A DNA stretch of 64,000 nucleotides from Bradyrhizobium sp. Y36 (GCF_002531575.1 NZ_NWTI01000006.1:186001-250000), one strand, 5' to 3'; shown: positions 8,653 to 16,590, counted from the stretch's first letter. Made by a program: numbers and translations. Notes: generated by a model from the sequence alone, not told the origin.

Positions 8653-9114
8653 ATGAGGACCAGTTTCGACTTCGCGCCCCTGTGGCGTTCCACCATCGGC
8701 TTCGACCACTTGGCCGACCTCGTCGACAGCACGCTGCGCCAGGCGACCGAGGACAATTATCCCCCTTACAACATCGAACGCTCCGGCGAGGATCATTACC
8801 GGATAAGTCTCGCGGTGGCGGGCTTCGGCCCCAACGACATCGCGGTGACGGCTGAACAGAACGCGCTCACGATCGAGGGCAGGAAGCCCGAGACCGCCGC
8901 GCGGGAATATCTGTACCAGGGCATCGCCGCCCGGCCGTTCCGGCGCGTGTTCAACCTCGCCGACTATGTCCAGGTGAAGCAGGCCTCGTTCCAGGACGGG
9001 CTCCTGATCATCGACCTCGTCCGCGAGGTTCCGGAAGCAATGAAGCCGCGCCGGATCCCGATCTCGGGTGTTGCGCCTGTCGCGTCGCAGATCGAGCAGA
9101 AGAAAGCGGCTTAA
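8653..9114 (+). CDS. Small heat-shock protein, Hsp20 / alpha-crystallin family
   Basis: This 153-residue protein is an IbpA/Hsp20-type holdase that binds unfolding proteins during heat stress. The alpha-crystallin domain runs from about residue 35 (YNIERSGEDHYRISLAVAGF) to 135, followed by a short tail. The start at 8653 is set by AGGAGGA at 8640-8646, which is exactly the sequence sequestered by the upstream ROSE hairpin. An earlier in-frame ATG inside the hairpin is therefore rejected. A hairpin pair follows the gene. An HtrA-like protease lies 600 bases downstream, a natural functional neighbour in protein quality control. Confidence 0.93.
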   Translation: MRTSFDFAPLWRSTIGFDHLADLVDSTLRQATEDNYPPYNIERSGEDHYRISLAVAGFGPNDIAVTAEQNALTIEGRKPETAAREYLYQGIAARPFRRVFNLADYVQVKQASFQDGLLIIDLVREVPEAMKPRRIPISGVAPVASQIEQKKAA

Positions 9115-9132
9115 GGCGCCCAGCGCACGCGA

Positions 9133-9180
9133 TCGACACATTCGTGTCGAACAGGACGGCGGCGATTGCCGCCGCCGTCC
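9133..9180 (+). terminator. Tandem hairpins after hsp20
   Basis: Two perfect hairpins follow hsp20: TCGACAC-ATTC-GTGTCGA (9133-9150) and GGACGGCGGC/GCCGCCGTCC (9154-9163 with 9171-9180). There is no long T tract, which is common for terminators in this GC-rich group, so they may instead be RNA-stabilising structures. Confidence 0.5.
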
Positions 9181-9230
9181 CTTCGTCAACAAGCCCGTCC
9201 CTTGGAAAGGAGTATGAGGGAGGTTCACCA

Positions 9231-9566
9231 ATGACCAACGTGAATACTGATTCCGGCGCTCTCAACCCGCTGTTTCATCCCGCCGCCCATTACGACTCGC
9301 CTGCCGAGGTCCTGAATGCGACGGAGCTTTCTCCACCGGAGAAGCGGATCATCCTGTCGTCCTGGGCGTCCGACATGTACGCCGTCGAATCCTGTCCCGG
9401 CTTGCGCGAGATTCCCGGGATGAGCCGCACGGTCCGGCTCGCCGACATCCTGGCCGCGCTGCGCAAGCTCGACGGCGACAACGACAATGACGATCCGCCG
9501 CGCGGCGGCGGCGTGCCGATGCGGTTGCGGCGGCCCTGGGCCGCCGCCGAGGGGCGAAGCCCATGA
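9231..9566 (+). CDS. Conserved hypothetical protein, 111 residues
   Basis: I do not recognise a named domain. The protein is soluble, with a conserved-looking core (YDSPAEVLNATELSPPEKR, then ILSSWASDMYAVESCPGLRE) and a disordered acidic and Arg/Pro-rich C-terminus. The start at 9231 is chosen because GAGGGAGG lies at 9216-9223. Its stop overlaps the ATG of a 37-residue hydrophobic peptide gene in the arrangement ATGA, which implies translational coupling. It lies between hsp20 and an htrA-like gene, so a stress role is possible but unproven. I recall related small proteins in Bradyrhizobium genomes. Confidence 0.65.
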   Translation: MTNVNTDSGALNPLFHPAAHYDSPAEVLNATELSPPEKRIILSSWASDMYAVESCPGLREIPGMSRTVRLADILAALRKLDGDNDNDDPPRGGGVPMRLRRPWAAAEGRSP

Positions 9567-9676
9567 TGCTCACGCAGACTGTTCTGGGACTCGTGCTGCT
9601 CGGTCAGGCCTCGGCGGTCTTGGCCACTCCGTTCCTTGCCATGCAAGGCTGGATCGTCGCGTCACGCGACGGGTGA
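9563..9676 (+). CDS. Tiny hydrophobic peptide, 37 residues, translationally coupled
   Basis: The frame begins ATGATG at 9563, overlapping the stop of the upstream gene (ATGA), and ends at TGA 9674-9676. The product, about 37 residues, begins MMLTQTVLGLVLLGQASAVL and has one hydrophobic segment, followed by a short polar tail. It could be a single-pass membrane peptide or a short secreted peptide. It precedes the htrA-like gene by 45 bases. The coupling and clean hydrophobic profile argue that it is real, but a chance frame is not excluded. Confidence 0.45.
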   Translation: MMLTQTVLGLVLLGQASAVLATPFLAMQGWIVASRDG

Positions 9677-9721
9677 AGCCACTCCGTTCTCCGATATCCC
9701 CACAAAGCGGCAGGAAGAAAG

Positions 9722-10828
9722 ATGAATGCTATGCGTCCGCTCTTGCTGGCGATGCTGGTGCTGGCGCTGACAGCGTCACAGCCTGCCGCTGGCCAAATCC
9801 CCGACATGAAGACCGGCGGCTCGGTGCCGACCCTGGCGCCTCTGGTGCGCCGGGTGACGCCGGCCGTGGTCAACATTTCCGTGCACGGCCGCGTGCGCGA
9901 GGACAACCCGCTCTATCGCGATCCGCTGTTCCGCGAATTCTTCGACGTCCCCCGGCAGATCGAAAAGGAGGTCAACGCGACCGGCTCCGGCGTGATCGTC
10001 GATGCCGAGCGCGGCTACGTGCTGACCAATAACCACGTGGTCGAGGGTACCTCCGCCGTCCAGATCACGACCAAGGACGGCCGGCAATTTTCGGCCAAGG
10101 TGGTCGGGCGTGATCCGCCAACCGACGTTGCCGTGCTTCAGATCCAGAATCCGGCGGGCCTCAAGGCGCTTCCCTTCGGCGACAGCGATGCGCTCGATGT
10201 CGGCGACTTCGTGCTCGCAATCGGCAATCCCTTCGGCCTCGGCCAGACCGTGACGTCCGGCCTCGTCAGTGCGCTGGGCCGCACCGGCCTGGGCAAGCAG
10301 GGCTATGAGGATTTCATCCAGACCGATGCCGCGATCAATCCGGGCAATTCCGGCGGAGCGCTGGTGAGCCTGCGCGGCGAACTGGTCGGCATCAACTCGG
10401 CGATCATTTCGCCCGCCGGCGGCAATGTCGGCATCGGCTTCGCCATTCCGGTCAACATGGCGCGCAAGGTGATGGAGCAGATCATCGCGAGCGGCCGCGT
10501 CGAGCGCGGCCGCATCGGCGTCTCGTTGAAGGACCTGCATCCGTCGGTCAACAAGGGACTGAACCAAGGCGCCGTCATCGCCGAGATCGCGGCGGACTCG
10601 CCCGCCGAGAGGGCGGGCCTGCGCAAGGGGGACATCGTGACCGCAGCCGATGAGCGTCCGATCCGCACCGCCGCCCAGCTTCGCAACACGATCGGCCTTG
10701 CGCGTGTCGGCGAGGAGGTGAGGCTCACTTTGTTGCGCAACGGTGCGCCGATCACCGCGACTGTGCGCGTGGCGCCGGCGACCCAATCCAGCAGTGCGCT
10801 CGAAGCTCCCAATCGCCTGGTTCGCTAG
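9722..10828 (+). CDS. HtrA/DegP-like periplasmic serine protease with one PDZ domain
   Basis: The 368-residue protein has a signal peptide (about 24 residues, ending AAGQ) and a trypsin-like domain with the full triad: His105 in NNHVVEG, Asp135 in PPTDVAVLQ and Ser210 in PGNSGGAL. A single PDZ domain occupies roughly residues 260-350. One PDZ domain makes it DegS-like in layout, but the cleavable-looking signal suggests a soluble periplasmic enzyme. It degrades or refolds damaged envelope proteins. It shares its neighbourhood with hsp20 and ends at a strong hairpin. Confidence 0.92.
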   Translation: MNAMRPLLLAMLVLALTASQPAAGQIPDMKTGGSVPTLAPLVRRVTPAVVNISVHGRVREDNPLYRDPLFREFFDVPRQIEKEVNATGSGVIVDAERGYVLTNNHVVEGTSAVQITTKDGRQFSAKVVGRDPPTDVAVLQIQNPAGLKALPFGDSDALDVGDFVLAIGNPFGLGQTVTSGLVSALGRTGLGKQGYEDFIQTDAAINPGNSGGALVSLRGELVGINSAIISPAGGNVGIGFAIPVNMARKVMEQIIASGRVERGRIGVSLKDLHPSVNKGLNQGAVIAEIAADSPAERAGLRKGDIVTAADERPIRTAAQLRNTIGLARVGEEVRLTLLRNGAPITATVRVAPATQSSSALEAPNRLVR

Positions 10829-10834
10829 CTCAAC

Positions 10835-10872
10835 TGCAGGGGCGGGCTGCCGAAAGGCAGTTCACCCCTGCA
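10835..10872 (+). terminator. Hairpin terminator after the htrA-like gene
   Basis: TGCAGGGG (10835-10842) pairs perfectly with CCCCTGCA (10865-10872). An inner stem CTGCC-GAAA-GGCAG (10847-10860) has a GNRA tetraloop. It lies 7 bases past the stop codon. It also sits beyond the end of the converging small minus-strand genes, so it may stop transcription from both sides. Confidence 0.7.
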
Positions 10873-10900
10873 ATGTCTTTGGACCGTGAGCACTCCCGGC

Positions 10901-11077
10901 TCAGGCGGCGCGGTGATCCGAATAGCCCTGAAGGTCGCGGATCAGCCGACGCTCGCGCTCGATGCGTTGCCGATAAAGCTCGCGCTCATGTTCGGTCTTC
11001 GCGCTTGCAAGCAGGAGCTCGTAGTGGCCGATCACCTTCTCGCTGCCGCGAATGAGCAGCTCCCGTTGCCGGTTCAT
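10901..11077 (-). CDS. Small charged hypothetical protein, 58 residues
   Basis: The frame starts MNRQRELLIRGSEKVIGHY and continues as an Arg/Glu-rich helix with repeated RE/ER pairs, likely a short coiled coil. Its ATG overlaps the stop of the upstream 72-residue gene as ATGA, so the two are translationally coupled. The function is unknown. The coupling and the matching charge character of the two products support real expression. Confidence 0.55.
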   Translation of the reverse strand: MNRQRELLIRGSEKVIGHYELLLASAKTEHERELYRQRIERERRLIRDLQGYSDHRAA

Positions 11078-11292
11078 CGCGCCACCCCGATCGCCTCAGC
11101 CGGCGCTCCGGAGACATGGAAGCCAAGCGGGAAGGTCGCCGCGCTCAGCGCATCGAGCGCCAACTTCTCCTCCGCCAGGCGTCTCTCGATGAAATTGCGC
11201 TCCAGCTGCGACAGCCTTGTCTTGAGCAGCCGTCGATAGCGGTGAATGTTGTTGCGGTGCGCGCGTATGCGGGCCAAATTCTCATCGAGCAT
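11074..11292 (-). CDS. Small coiled-coil hypothetical protein, 72 residues
   Basis: The product begins MLDENLARIRAHRNNIHRYR and is a basic, helical protein up to about residue 50 (KTRLSQLERNFIERRLAEEK), then a short less charged tail. There is no signal peptide or membrane segment. It overlaps the next gene by 4 bases (ATGA). I recall similar short proteins in Bradyrhizobium genomes but know no function. Confidence 0.6.
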   Translation of the reverse strand: MLDENLARIRAHRNNIHRYRRLLKTRLSQLERNFIERRLAEEKLALDALSAATFPLGFHVSGAPAEAIGVAR

Positions 11293-11501
11293 CGTCGTCT
11301 CTCCAGACGGTCGCGTTGGGTCCTTTGGTTTCGAGGGTGAGAAAGCACTTTCTCGACAAAGAAAATATTCAGCGCAAAACCGCTGTCAAGATGCTCGAAG
11401 CTCGCAACGCGGCCGTTCCTGTTGCTGGCATGCTGAAGATCGACTATCAGCCGGCTTGGCGCGCTTGACGCGGCCCAACGACAAGGAAGGGAGCCCCTGA
11501 G

Positions 11502-12299
11502 ATGAAACGGACCTCACCGACGCGACGCGATCTGCTCGCAACAGCTGCGGCCGCGACTGCGGCCACCATGGCGGACGTCGTTCCCGCCACAGCGCAGGCC
11601 GGGCCCAAGCCGATCTTCCCGGTGCCGATGGTGACGATCCCGATCGTCGGCGAGACCCAGGTGTTCCAGGTCCGGCGCATCTACTGCATCGGGCGCAACT
11701 ACGCCGCGCACGCGATCGAGCGCGGCTCGGATCCGAACCGCGAGCCGCCGTTCTTCTTTCAGAAGCCGACCGACGCGATCCAGAACGTCGCAGTCGGCGA
11801 GGTCGCCGATCATCCCTATCCGTCGCTGACCAAGAACTATCATCATGAGGTCGAGCTGGTCGCGGCGCTGAAGTCCGGCGGCACCAACATCCCGGTCGAT
11901 AAGGCGCTCGACCACGTCTACGGCTACGCGCTCGGCCTCGACATGACCCGGCGCGATCTTCAGAACGGCATGGCCGCGGAGAAGAAGCCCTGGGAGATCG
12001 GCAAGAGCTTTGACCATGCTGCGGTGCTCGGTCCGATTCATCCGGTCAGCAAGACCGGCCATTTCGAGAAGGGCGCGATCTCGCTGGCGATCAACGGCAC
12101 CGTCAAGCAGAATTCGGATCTCAGCAAGATGATCTGGAGCGTGGCCGAGCAGATCGCAAAACTGTCGGAGGCGTTCGAGCTGAAGGCCGGCGACATCATC
12201 TATTCCGGCACGCCTGAAAATGTCGGTCCGGTCGTGAAGGGCGACGTGCTGTTGTGCAAGCTCGAAGGCTTGCCGGACATGTCGATCAAGATCGTGTAG
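11502..12299 (+). CDS. Fumarylacetoacetate hydrolase-family protein with Tat-like signal
   Basis: The C-terminal 200 residues are the FAH fold found in fumarylacetoacetate hydrolases, 2-hydroxyhepta-2,4-diene-1,7-dioate isomerases and acylpyruvases. RIYCIGRNYAAHA begins the domain, and the metal-binding acids lie in NYHHEVELV and the GYALGLDMTRRDLQ region. Unusually for this mostly cytoplasmic family, the N-terminus has a twin-arginine motif (TRRDLL) followed by an Ala-rich hydrophobic stretch and a cleavage-like ATAQAG at about residue 33. It may therefore be exported folded to the periplasm. It has 265 residues and is monocistronic, with a hairpin after the stop. Confidence 0.85.
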   Translation: MKRTSPTRRDLLATAAAATAATMADVVPATAQAGPKPIFPVPMVTIPIVGETQVFQVRRIYCIGRNYAAHAIERGSDPNREPPFFFQKPTDAIQNVAVGEVADHPYPSLTKNYHHEVELVAALKSGGTNIPVDKALDHVYGYALGLDMTRRDLQNGMAAEKKPWEIGKSFDHAAVLGPIHPVSKTGHFEKGAISLAINGTVKQNSDLSKMIWSVAEQIAKLSEAFELKAGDIIYSGTPENVGPVVKGDVLLCKLEGLPDMSIKIV

Positions 12300-12303
12300 T
12301 TCT

Positions 12304-12332
12304 TTGCCGTTCCCCGCGCGCGGGGACGGCAA
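12304..12332 (+). terminator. Hairpin terminator after the FAH-family gene
   Basis: A near-perfect palindrome pairs TTGCCGT-CCCCGCG with CGCGGGG-ACGGCAA, with one bulged T, starting 4 bases past the stop codon. There is no T tract. Confidence 0.65.
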
Positions 12333-12361
12333 CCGCATAGGCGAGTGATCTGGGCTGTGGC

Positions 12362-12493
12362 CATCCTTCGAGACGCCCGCCATTGGCGGGCCCTCAGGAT
12401 GAGGTCCGGATGCGCGGCACTCGTTTCAGCGAGCGCGATGCTGCTTAGCCTCATCCTTAAGGAGACCGCGAAGCGGTCGTCTCGAAGGACGAG
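12362..12493. repeat. Dispersed inverted repeat, CATCCTTCGAGACG type
   Basis: The left part begins CATCCTTCGAGACG at 12362 and runs through a CCCGCC/GGCGGG hairpin to CAGGATGAGG. The right part repeats the same order in reverse: CCTCATCCTT, then an ACCGCGAAGCGGT hairpin, then CGTCTCGAAGGACG, ending at 12493. I recall this element as common between genes in Bradyrhizobium. It fills most of the 366-base gap before the next gene; apart from it and the terminator I see no gene there. Confidence 0.7.
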
Positions 12494-12665
12494 GCGTGCG
12501 GTAAGGTGTCGCCCAAAGTCATATGCGGCAACCCTCACGGAGGAAGCGAGCCTATCGTCGCTCACAGCCGGGTTCCATCAATCGATTGCCTTTTGTTGGC
12601 CGGCAAGTGAACCTCGTGAGGCCATATTTGAGCACGAGTGATTTCCCGTTGAGGGAGGCGCTCCG

Positions 12666-13046
12666 ATGACCAAGGCTTTGATCACTGCCGTCGTAATGCT
12701 GGCCTGTGTGCCCGTGAGCGCGGTTGCGCAGGAGCGCGCGGGTGATGCTGCCCTCGGCGCGGTGTCGGGCGCGGTCGTGCTGGGACCGGTCGGTGCGGTC
12801 GCCGGCGCCTTGATCGGCTACACTGCCGGGCCTTCGATCGCCCGGTCCTGGGGCGTGAGAGGTTCGCGGTCGGCAGGACACCGGCCGCCGCGGCGCGCGG
12901 CCGCGACCGGAAGTCCACCGCGCACGCGGCAGGCCATGAATGCCAACGGTCAGATGAGAGCTGCCGGCAATCCGGCTCCGCCGGTCCAAGCTGCGCCTGC
13001 TGCGCCGGCGCAAGCCTCAGCGCCGCCCGTTCAGGGCTTCGACTGA
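12666..13046 (+). CDS. Exported hypothetical protein with glycine-zipper segment
   Basis: The 126-residue product has a clear signal peptide (MTKALITAVVMLACVPVSAVAQ). A glycine-rich hydrophobic stretch follows, GAVSGAVVLGPVGAVAGALI (residues about 31-50), which resembles the glycine-zipper segments of small outer-membrane or periplasmic proteins. The remainder is basic then Pro/Ala-rich and probably disordered. It is monocistronic and convergent with the IclR gene downstream, 10 bases away. No function can be assigned. Confidence 0.65.
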   Translation: MTKALITAVVMLACVPVSAVAQERAGDAALGAVSGAVVLGPVGAVAGALIGYTAGPSIARSWGVRGSRSAGHRPPRRAAATGSPPRTRQAMNANGQMRAAGNPAPPVQAAPAAPAQASAPPVQGFD

Positions 13047-13056
13047 GACTGCAGCC

Positions 13057-13797
13057 TCAAGCCGACGCCTTCGGCCGCAGCCGATCGACCGTGCGCGCGA
13101 TCAGCGCGGCGACTTCGGCGACCTTGGGGCCGATGCGGAATTCCGGGCCGGCGACGACGACCGACAGACGGCGGTCGCCGATCGGCAGGGGGATGGCAGC
13201 ACCGGCCAGATCGCGGCTGTAATCGCCAAAGCTCTGGCAATAGCCGCGCGCGATCGAGTTGCGCAGCTCGGTCTCCACGGCCTCGATGCTGATCGGCGTC
13301 GACGGGCCGTATTGCTTGAATTCGATCTTGCGATAGACGGAGTCGCGCTCCTCCGACGAATATTGCAGCAGCAGCGCGCGGCCGCTTGCGGTGGCATGGA
13401 TCGGCACGCGGTGACCGATGGTGGCGAAATAGCGGATCGCGGCCGCGGATTCGACCACGTCGATGAACACGGCCATCACGCCGGCCGGCGCCACGATCGA
13501 TGCGGTCTCGCCGGTCTCGGCAGAGAGATCGGAGATCAGCTGATGCGTCCATTGCGGCAGCGGCTCGACCTCGGAGATCATCCGCGCCATCGCCAGCCAC
13601 CGCGGCGTCGGATAGAAGCCGGCGCGCGGCCGCGGCTCGTAGAGATAGCCCTTCTCCGACAGCGTCGCGAGCAGGTTGAAGGTCGACGAGCGCGGCCAGC
13701 CGAAATGATCGGCGATCTCCGCAAGCGTCGCCGGCTTCCTCGTTTGTGCGAAGAATTCCATGATCTCCAGGACGTTGGCGGCTTGGCGAACGATCAT
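13057..13797 (-). CDS. IclR-family transcriptional regulator of the CaiB-MaoC-CitE operon
   Basis: The 246-residue protein has an N-terminal winged helix (LAEIADHFGWPRSSTFNLLA) and a C-terminal effector domain starting near residue 75. It is the last gene of a minus-strand operon, 20 bases after the CitE-like gene, and probably controls that operon and the divergent TRAP-transporter operon. Repeated TTCATATAC elements in the shared promoter region at 16372-16590 are candidate binding sites. The pairing of CoA-cluster enzymes with a dedicated local regulator is typical of C5-dicarboxylate degradation loci. Confidence 0.88.
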   Translation of the reverse strand: MIVRQAANVLEIMEFFAQTRKPATLAEIADHFGWPRSSTFNLLATLSEKGYLYEPRPRAGFYPTPRWLAMARMISEVEPLPQWTHQLISDLSAETGETASIVAPAGVMAVFIDVVESAAAIRYFATIGHRVPIHATASGRALLLQYSSEERDSVYRKIEFKQYGPSTPISIEAVETELRNSIARGYCQSFGDYSRDLAGAAIPLPIGDRRLSVVVAGPEFRIGPKVAEVAALIARTVDRLRPKASA

Positions 13798-13817
13798 GGC
13801 GGGCTTTGCGTCCTTAC

Positions 13818-14669
13818 CTAGGGCTGGCCGAGGATCTTCTTCGCGGCGCGAAGATGCGGCTTGTCGATCATCTGGCCGTCGAGCCGCAGCGTGCCGGAAT
13901 TGGGATTGCTGGCGAATGCCGCGATCACCTTCTGCGCCCAGTTGCGCTCGGCCTCCGTTGGCGCGAAGGCGGCGTTGACCACATCGACGTGCTTGGGATG
14001 GATCAGTGCCTTGGCGGAAAAACCGTCGCGGCGCGCCGCGCGCGTCTCCTGCTCGAGGCCGGCGAGGTTGTCGATATCGGTGTAGACGGTGTCTATCGGC
14101 GCGACCTCGGCCGCGGCCGCGGCCATCAGGCAGAGATCGCGCGCGAGACGATAGGGGCTGTGGAACACACCGCCCGAGGCCTTTTCAGTGGCGCCGAGCG
14201 AGGCCGAGAGGTCTTCCGCACCCCACATCAATCCGGCGAGCCGCGGGGAGCAACCTTTGTAGCTGCCGAGCCCGAAGATCGAGCCGGCCGTCTCCGTCGC
14301 CACGCAGACGATGCGGGTGGTGCCGATCGCGATGCCGGCCGCCGCTTCCAGCGCTTCCAGCCAGGTTGCGACCTGGCGCACGTCATCGCCGCTTTGCGAT
14401 TTCGGCAGCACGATGCCGTCCGGCTTGCCCGGCAGCACCGCGGCGAGGTCGGCCAGCGTCATGCCGGTGTCGAGCGCGTTGACGCGGACATAGAGCTGAT
14501 GCGGCCCCGGGCGGCTCTTCAGCATCTGGAGCGTCAGGCTGCGCGCCTCCGGCTTCTTCTCGGTGACGACGGAATCCTCGAGGTCGATGATCAGCGCGTC
14601 GGCCTTGCCTTCGCTCGCCTTCTCGAATTTGCGCGGGGAATCGCCCGGCACGAACAGCATCGAACGCAT
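13818..14669 (-). CDS. CitE-like CoA-ester lyase (HpcH/HpaI aldolase family)
   Basis: The 283-residue protein starts MRSMLFVPGDSPRKFEKA and has the LIIDLEDSV motif of the CitE family, whose acidic residues bind Mg2+. Members cleave malyl-CoA, methylmalyl-CoA or citramalyl-CoA into acetyl-CoA or propionyl-CoA plus a 2-oxo acid. The start at 14669 is preferred because its ATG overlaps the stop of the MaoC gene (TGATG), which indicates coupling. A 13-residue longer reading has no family match. With CaiB and MaoC genes upstream, citramalyl-CoA lyase of an itaconate-type pathway is the best guess. Confidence 0.87.
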   Translation of the reverse strand: MRSMLFVPGDSPRKFEKASEGKADALIIDLEDSVVTEKKPEARSLTLQMLKSRPGPHQLYVRVNALDTGMTLADLAAVLPGKPDGIVLPKSQSGDDVRQVATWLEALEAAAGIAIGTTRIVCVATETAGSIFGLGSYKGCSPRLAGLMWGAEDLSASLGATEKASGGVFHSPYRLARDLCLMAAAAAEVAPIDTVYTDIDNLAGLEQETRAARRDGFSAKALIHPKHVDVVNAAFAPTEAERNWAQKVIAAFASNPNSGTLRLDGQMIDKPHLRAAKKILGQP

Positions 14670-15121
14670 CAGACCGGCCTCTTGTGCATCATCGCCATGC
14701 GGCGGCATTTTCCGACGATCTCGTCGTTCTGGTTCAAGGCGTGGTGCTCGAACTCGACGATGCCCGCTTTCGGGCGCGATTTGGATTCTCTCAACGAAAG
14801 CACCTTCGTCGTCGCCCGCAAGGTGTCGCCATGGAAGACCGGTTTTGGAAAGGTGACGTCGGTCATGCCGAGATTGGCGACGGTGGTGCCCATGGTCGTA
14901 TCATAGACCGTCATGCCGATCATGATGCCGAGGGTGTAAAGGCTGTTGAAAATGCGCTGGCCGAACTCGGTCTTCTCGGAGAAATGGGCGTCGATGTGCA
15001 GCGGCTGCGGATTGAGCGTCAGCAGGCTGAACATGGTGTTGTCCATCTCCGTGACCGTCCGGGTCAGCGGATGCCTGAACTCCTGGCCTACGGAAAAGTC
15101 TTCGAAATAAAGTCCGGCCAT
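14669..15121 (-). CDS. MaoC-family dehydratase, itaconyl/mesaconyl-CoA hydratase-like
   Basis: A 150-residue hot-dog-fold protein with the MaoC signature region LNPQPLHIDAHFSEKTEFGQ, whose Asp and His form the hydratase dyad. The start at 15121 has GGGAGGAAAC just upstream; the longer frame to 15172 has none. MaoC proteins hydrate enoyl-CoA thioesters. In the itaconate pathway the analogous enzyme makes citramalyl-CoA from itaconyl-CoA; in the methylaspartate or ethylmalonyl routes it acts on mesaconyl-CoA. The flanking CaiB and CitE genes fit either. It overlaps the CitE gene. Confidence 0.85.
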   Translation of the reverse strand: MAGLYFEDFSVGQEFRHPLTRTVTEMDNTMFSLLTLNPQPLHIDAHFSEKTEFGQRIFNSLYTLGIMIGMTVYDTTMGTTVANLGMTDVTFPKPVFHGDTLRATTKVLSLRESKSRPKAGIVEFEHHALNQNDEIVGKCRRMAMMHKRPV

Positions 15122-15168
15122 CGCGGTTTCCTCCCTGTGTTCTCGTGCGATCTGGCCAGCGCCCGCGC

Positions 15169-16371
15169 TCAAGGCGGCGCTGCCAGGTGAACTACCTTCT
15201 GCTCTGCAAGCTGGTCGATCTCCTCGGCCGAGAAGCCGGCCTCGCGCAGGATGTCGCGGCCGTGCTGGCCGAGCGTCGGTGCGGGACCGGCGGCTTCCGG
15301 CTGGGTCACGCTCCAGGTCGAGGGCACGCGCATCTGGCGGATGCGGCTTTCGACGGGATGATCGACCGTCCTGAAGAAGCCGACCGCATCCAGATGCGGA
15401 TCGTCCAGGATCGTCTCCAGCGTGTGCATCGGCATTACCGGAATGTCAGCGCGCTCCAGCAACTCGCGCCATTCAGCGGTGGTGCGCGTCGTGAAGATCT
15501 GGCCGATCTCCGCGTAGATCTCGTCGATATGCCTGGTGCGCGCGGCGTGGTTGGCGAAGCGCGGCTGCTGCAGGAAATGCGGCTGCCCGATCGCCTCGAA
15601 GAAGCTGCGCCAGTGCTTGTCGTTGTAGATGAGGACGCAGAGATAGCCGTCGCTGGTCTTGTACGGCTTTCGATAGCGCGACAGCAGGCGGGGATAGCCG
15701 CCATGATCGAGCGGCGGGTCGTAGGTGAGCCCGCCCAAATGATCGACCAGCACGAACTCGGTCATGGATTCGAACATGGGCACGTCGATGCGCTGGCCGA
15801 CACCGGTGCGCTGCTGGTGCATCAGCCCGCCCAGAATCGCGTTGACCATCATCAGCCCGACGATGCGGTCGGCGATGGTGACGGGAACATAGCGCGGCGT
15901 GCCGTCGCCGGCGGCGGCAAGCAGCGTGGGAATGGTCGCCGCGCCCTGGATCAGATCGTCATAGGCGGGCTTGGCCGCATACGGCCCGGACTGGCCGTAG
16001 CCGAATGCGCCGACATAGACGATGGCGGGATTGATCGCGGCCAGCGTCTCGTAATCGAGGCCGAGCCGGGCCATGGCTTGCGGGCGCACATTATAGACCA
16101 GCGCATTGGCGCGCTTCGCGAGCCGCAGCAGCGCGCCGCGGCCTTCCTCCTTCTTGAGGTCGAGCACGATGCTGCGCTTGCCGCGATTGGCGTTGAGGAA
16201 CATCCCGCCCATGCCGGTTGTGCGGCCGGGTCCGATCTGGCGAACGATGTCACCCTCGGGGCTTTCGACCTTGATGACGTCAGCGCCCATGTCCGACAGC
16301 ACCTGCGTGCCGTAGGGGCCCATCAGCACCGAGGTCAGGTCGAGAATGGTGAAGCCGGCGAGCGGTCCCAT
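15169..16371 (-). CDS. CaiB/BaiF (type III) CoA-transferase
   Basis: The 400-residue protein has the family N-terminus (LAGFTILDLTSVLMGPYGTQ). Asp168 in the segment VTIADRIVG is the likely catalytic aspartate that forms the acyl-anhydride. These enzymes move CoA from one acid, often succinyl-CoA, to another. As first gene of an operon with MaoC, CitE and IclR genes it would activate a dicarboxylic acid such as itaconate or mesaconate. This reading is inference from gene order. It is transcribed divergently from the TRAP-transporter operon across a 219-base AT-rich promoter region. Confidence 0.9.
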   Translation of the reverse strand: MGPLAGFTILDLTSVLMGPYGTQVLSDMGADVIKVESPEGDIVRQIGPGRTTGMGGMFLNANRGKRSIVLDLKKEEGRGALLRLAKRANALVYNVRPQAMARLGLDYETLAAINPAIVYVGAFGYGQSGPYAAKPAYDDLIQGAATIPTLLAAAGDGTPRYVPVTIADRIVGLMMVNAILGGLMHQQRTGVGQRIDVPMFESMTEFVLVDHLGGLTYDPPLDHGGYPRLLSRYRKPYKTSDGYLCVLIYNDKHWRSFFEAIGQPHFLQQPRFANHAARTRHIDEIYAEIGQIFTTRTTAEWRELLERADIPVMPMHTLETILDDPHLDAVGFFRTVDHPVESRIRQMRVPSTWSVTQPEAAGPAPTLGQHGRDILREAGFSAEEIDQLAEQKVVHLAAPP

Positions 16372-16388
16372 GAGGCCTCGTGGGTAAA

Positions 16389-16504
16389 TTCATATACGTG
16401 GAGTTAGAGTTCATAAAAGGAGAGTGTCAATTCGACGGAGATGCTTTTGGCCGCATGGGGCCATGCACAGTTCATATACTTGACAGATAAATTCACATAT
16501 ATGT
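16389..16504. promoter_or_regulatory. Divergent promoter region with repeated TTCATATAC operators
   Basis: For the minus-strand operon TTGACA (16430-16425) is followed after 17 bases by CTAACT (16407-16402). For the plus-strand operon TTGACA lies at 16480-16485, but its -10 is unclear. TTCATATAC occurs at 16389-16397 and again at 16471-16479, with a half copy TTCATA at 16410-16415. A perfect palindrome ACATATATGT lies at 16495-16504. The repeats sit around both promoters and are good candidates for regulator binding, most likely by the IclR protein of the operon. Confidence 0.45.
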
Positions 16505-16590
16505 ACATCTTCCTCAAGCAAGAAGTTGAGCGAGGGTCGGCTGGCAGCAAACGGCTGCCGTTCGGCGTGAGGCGCGTAGGGAGAAAGCGA

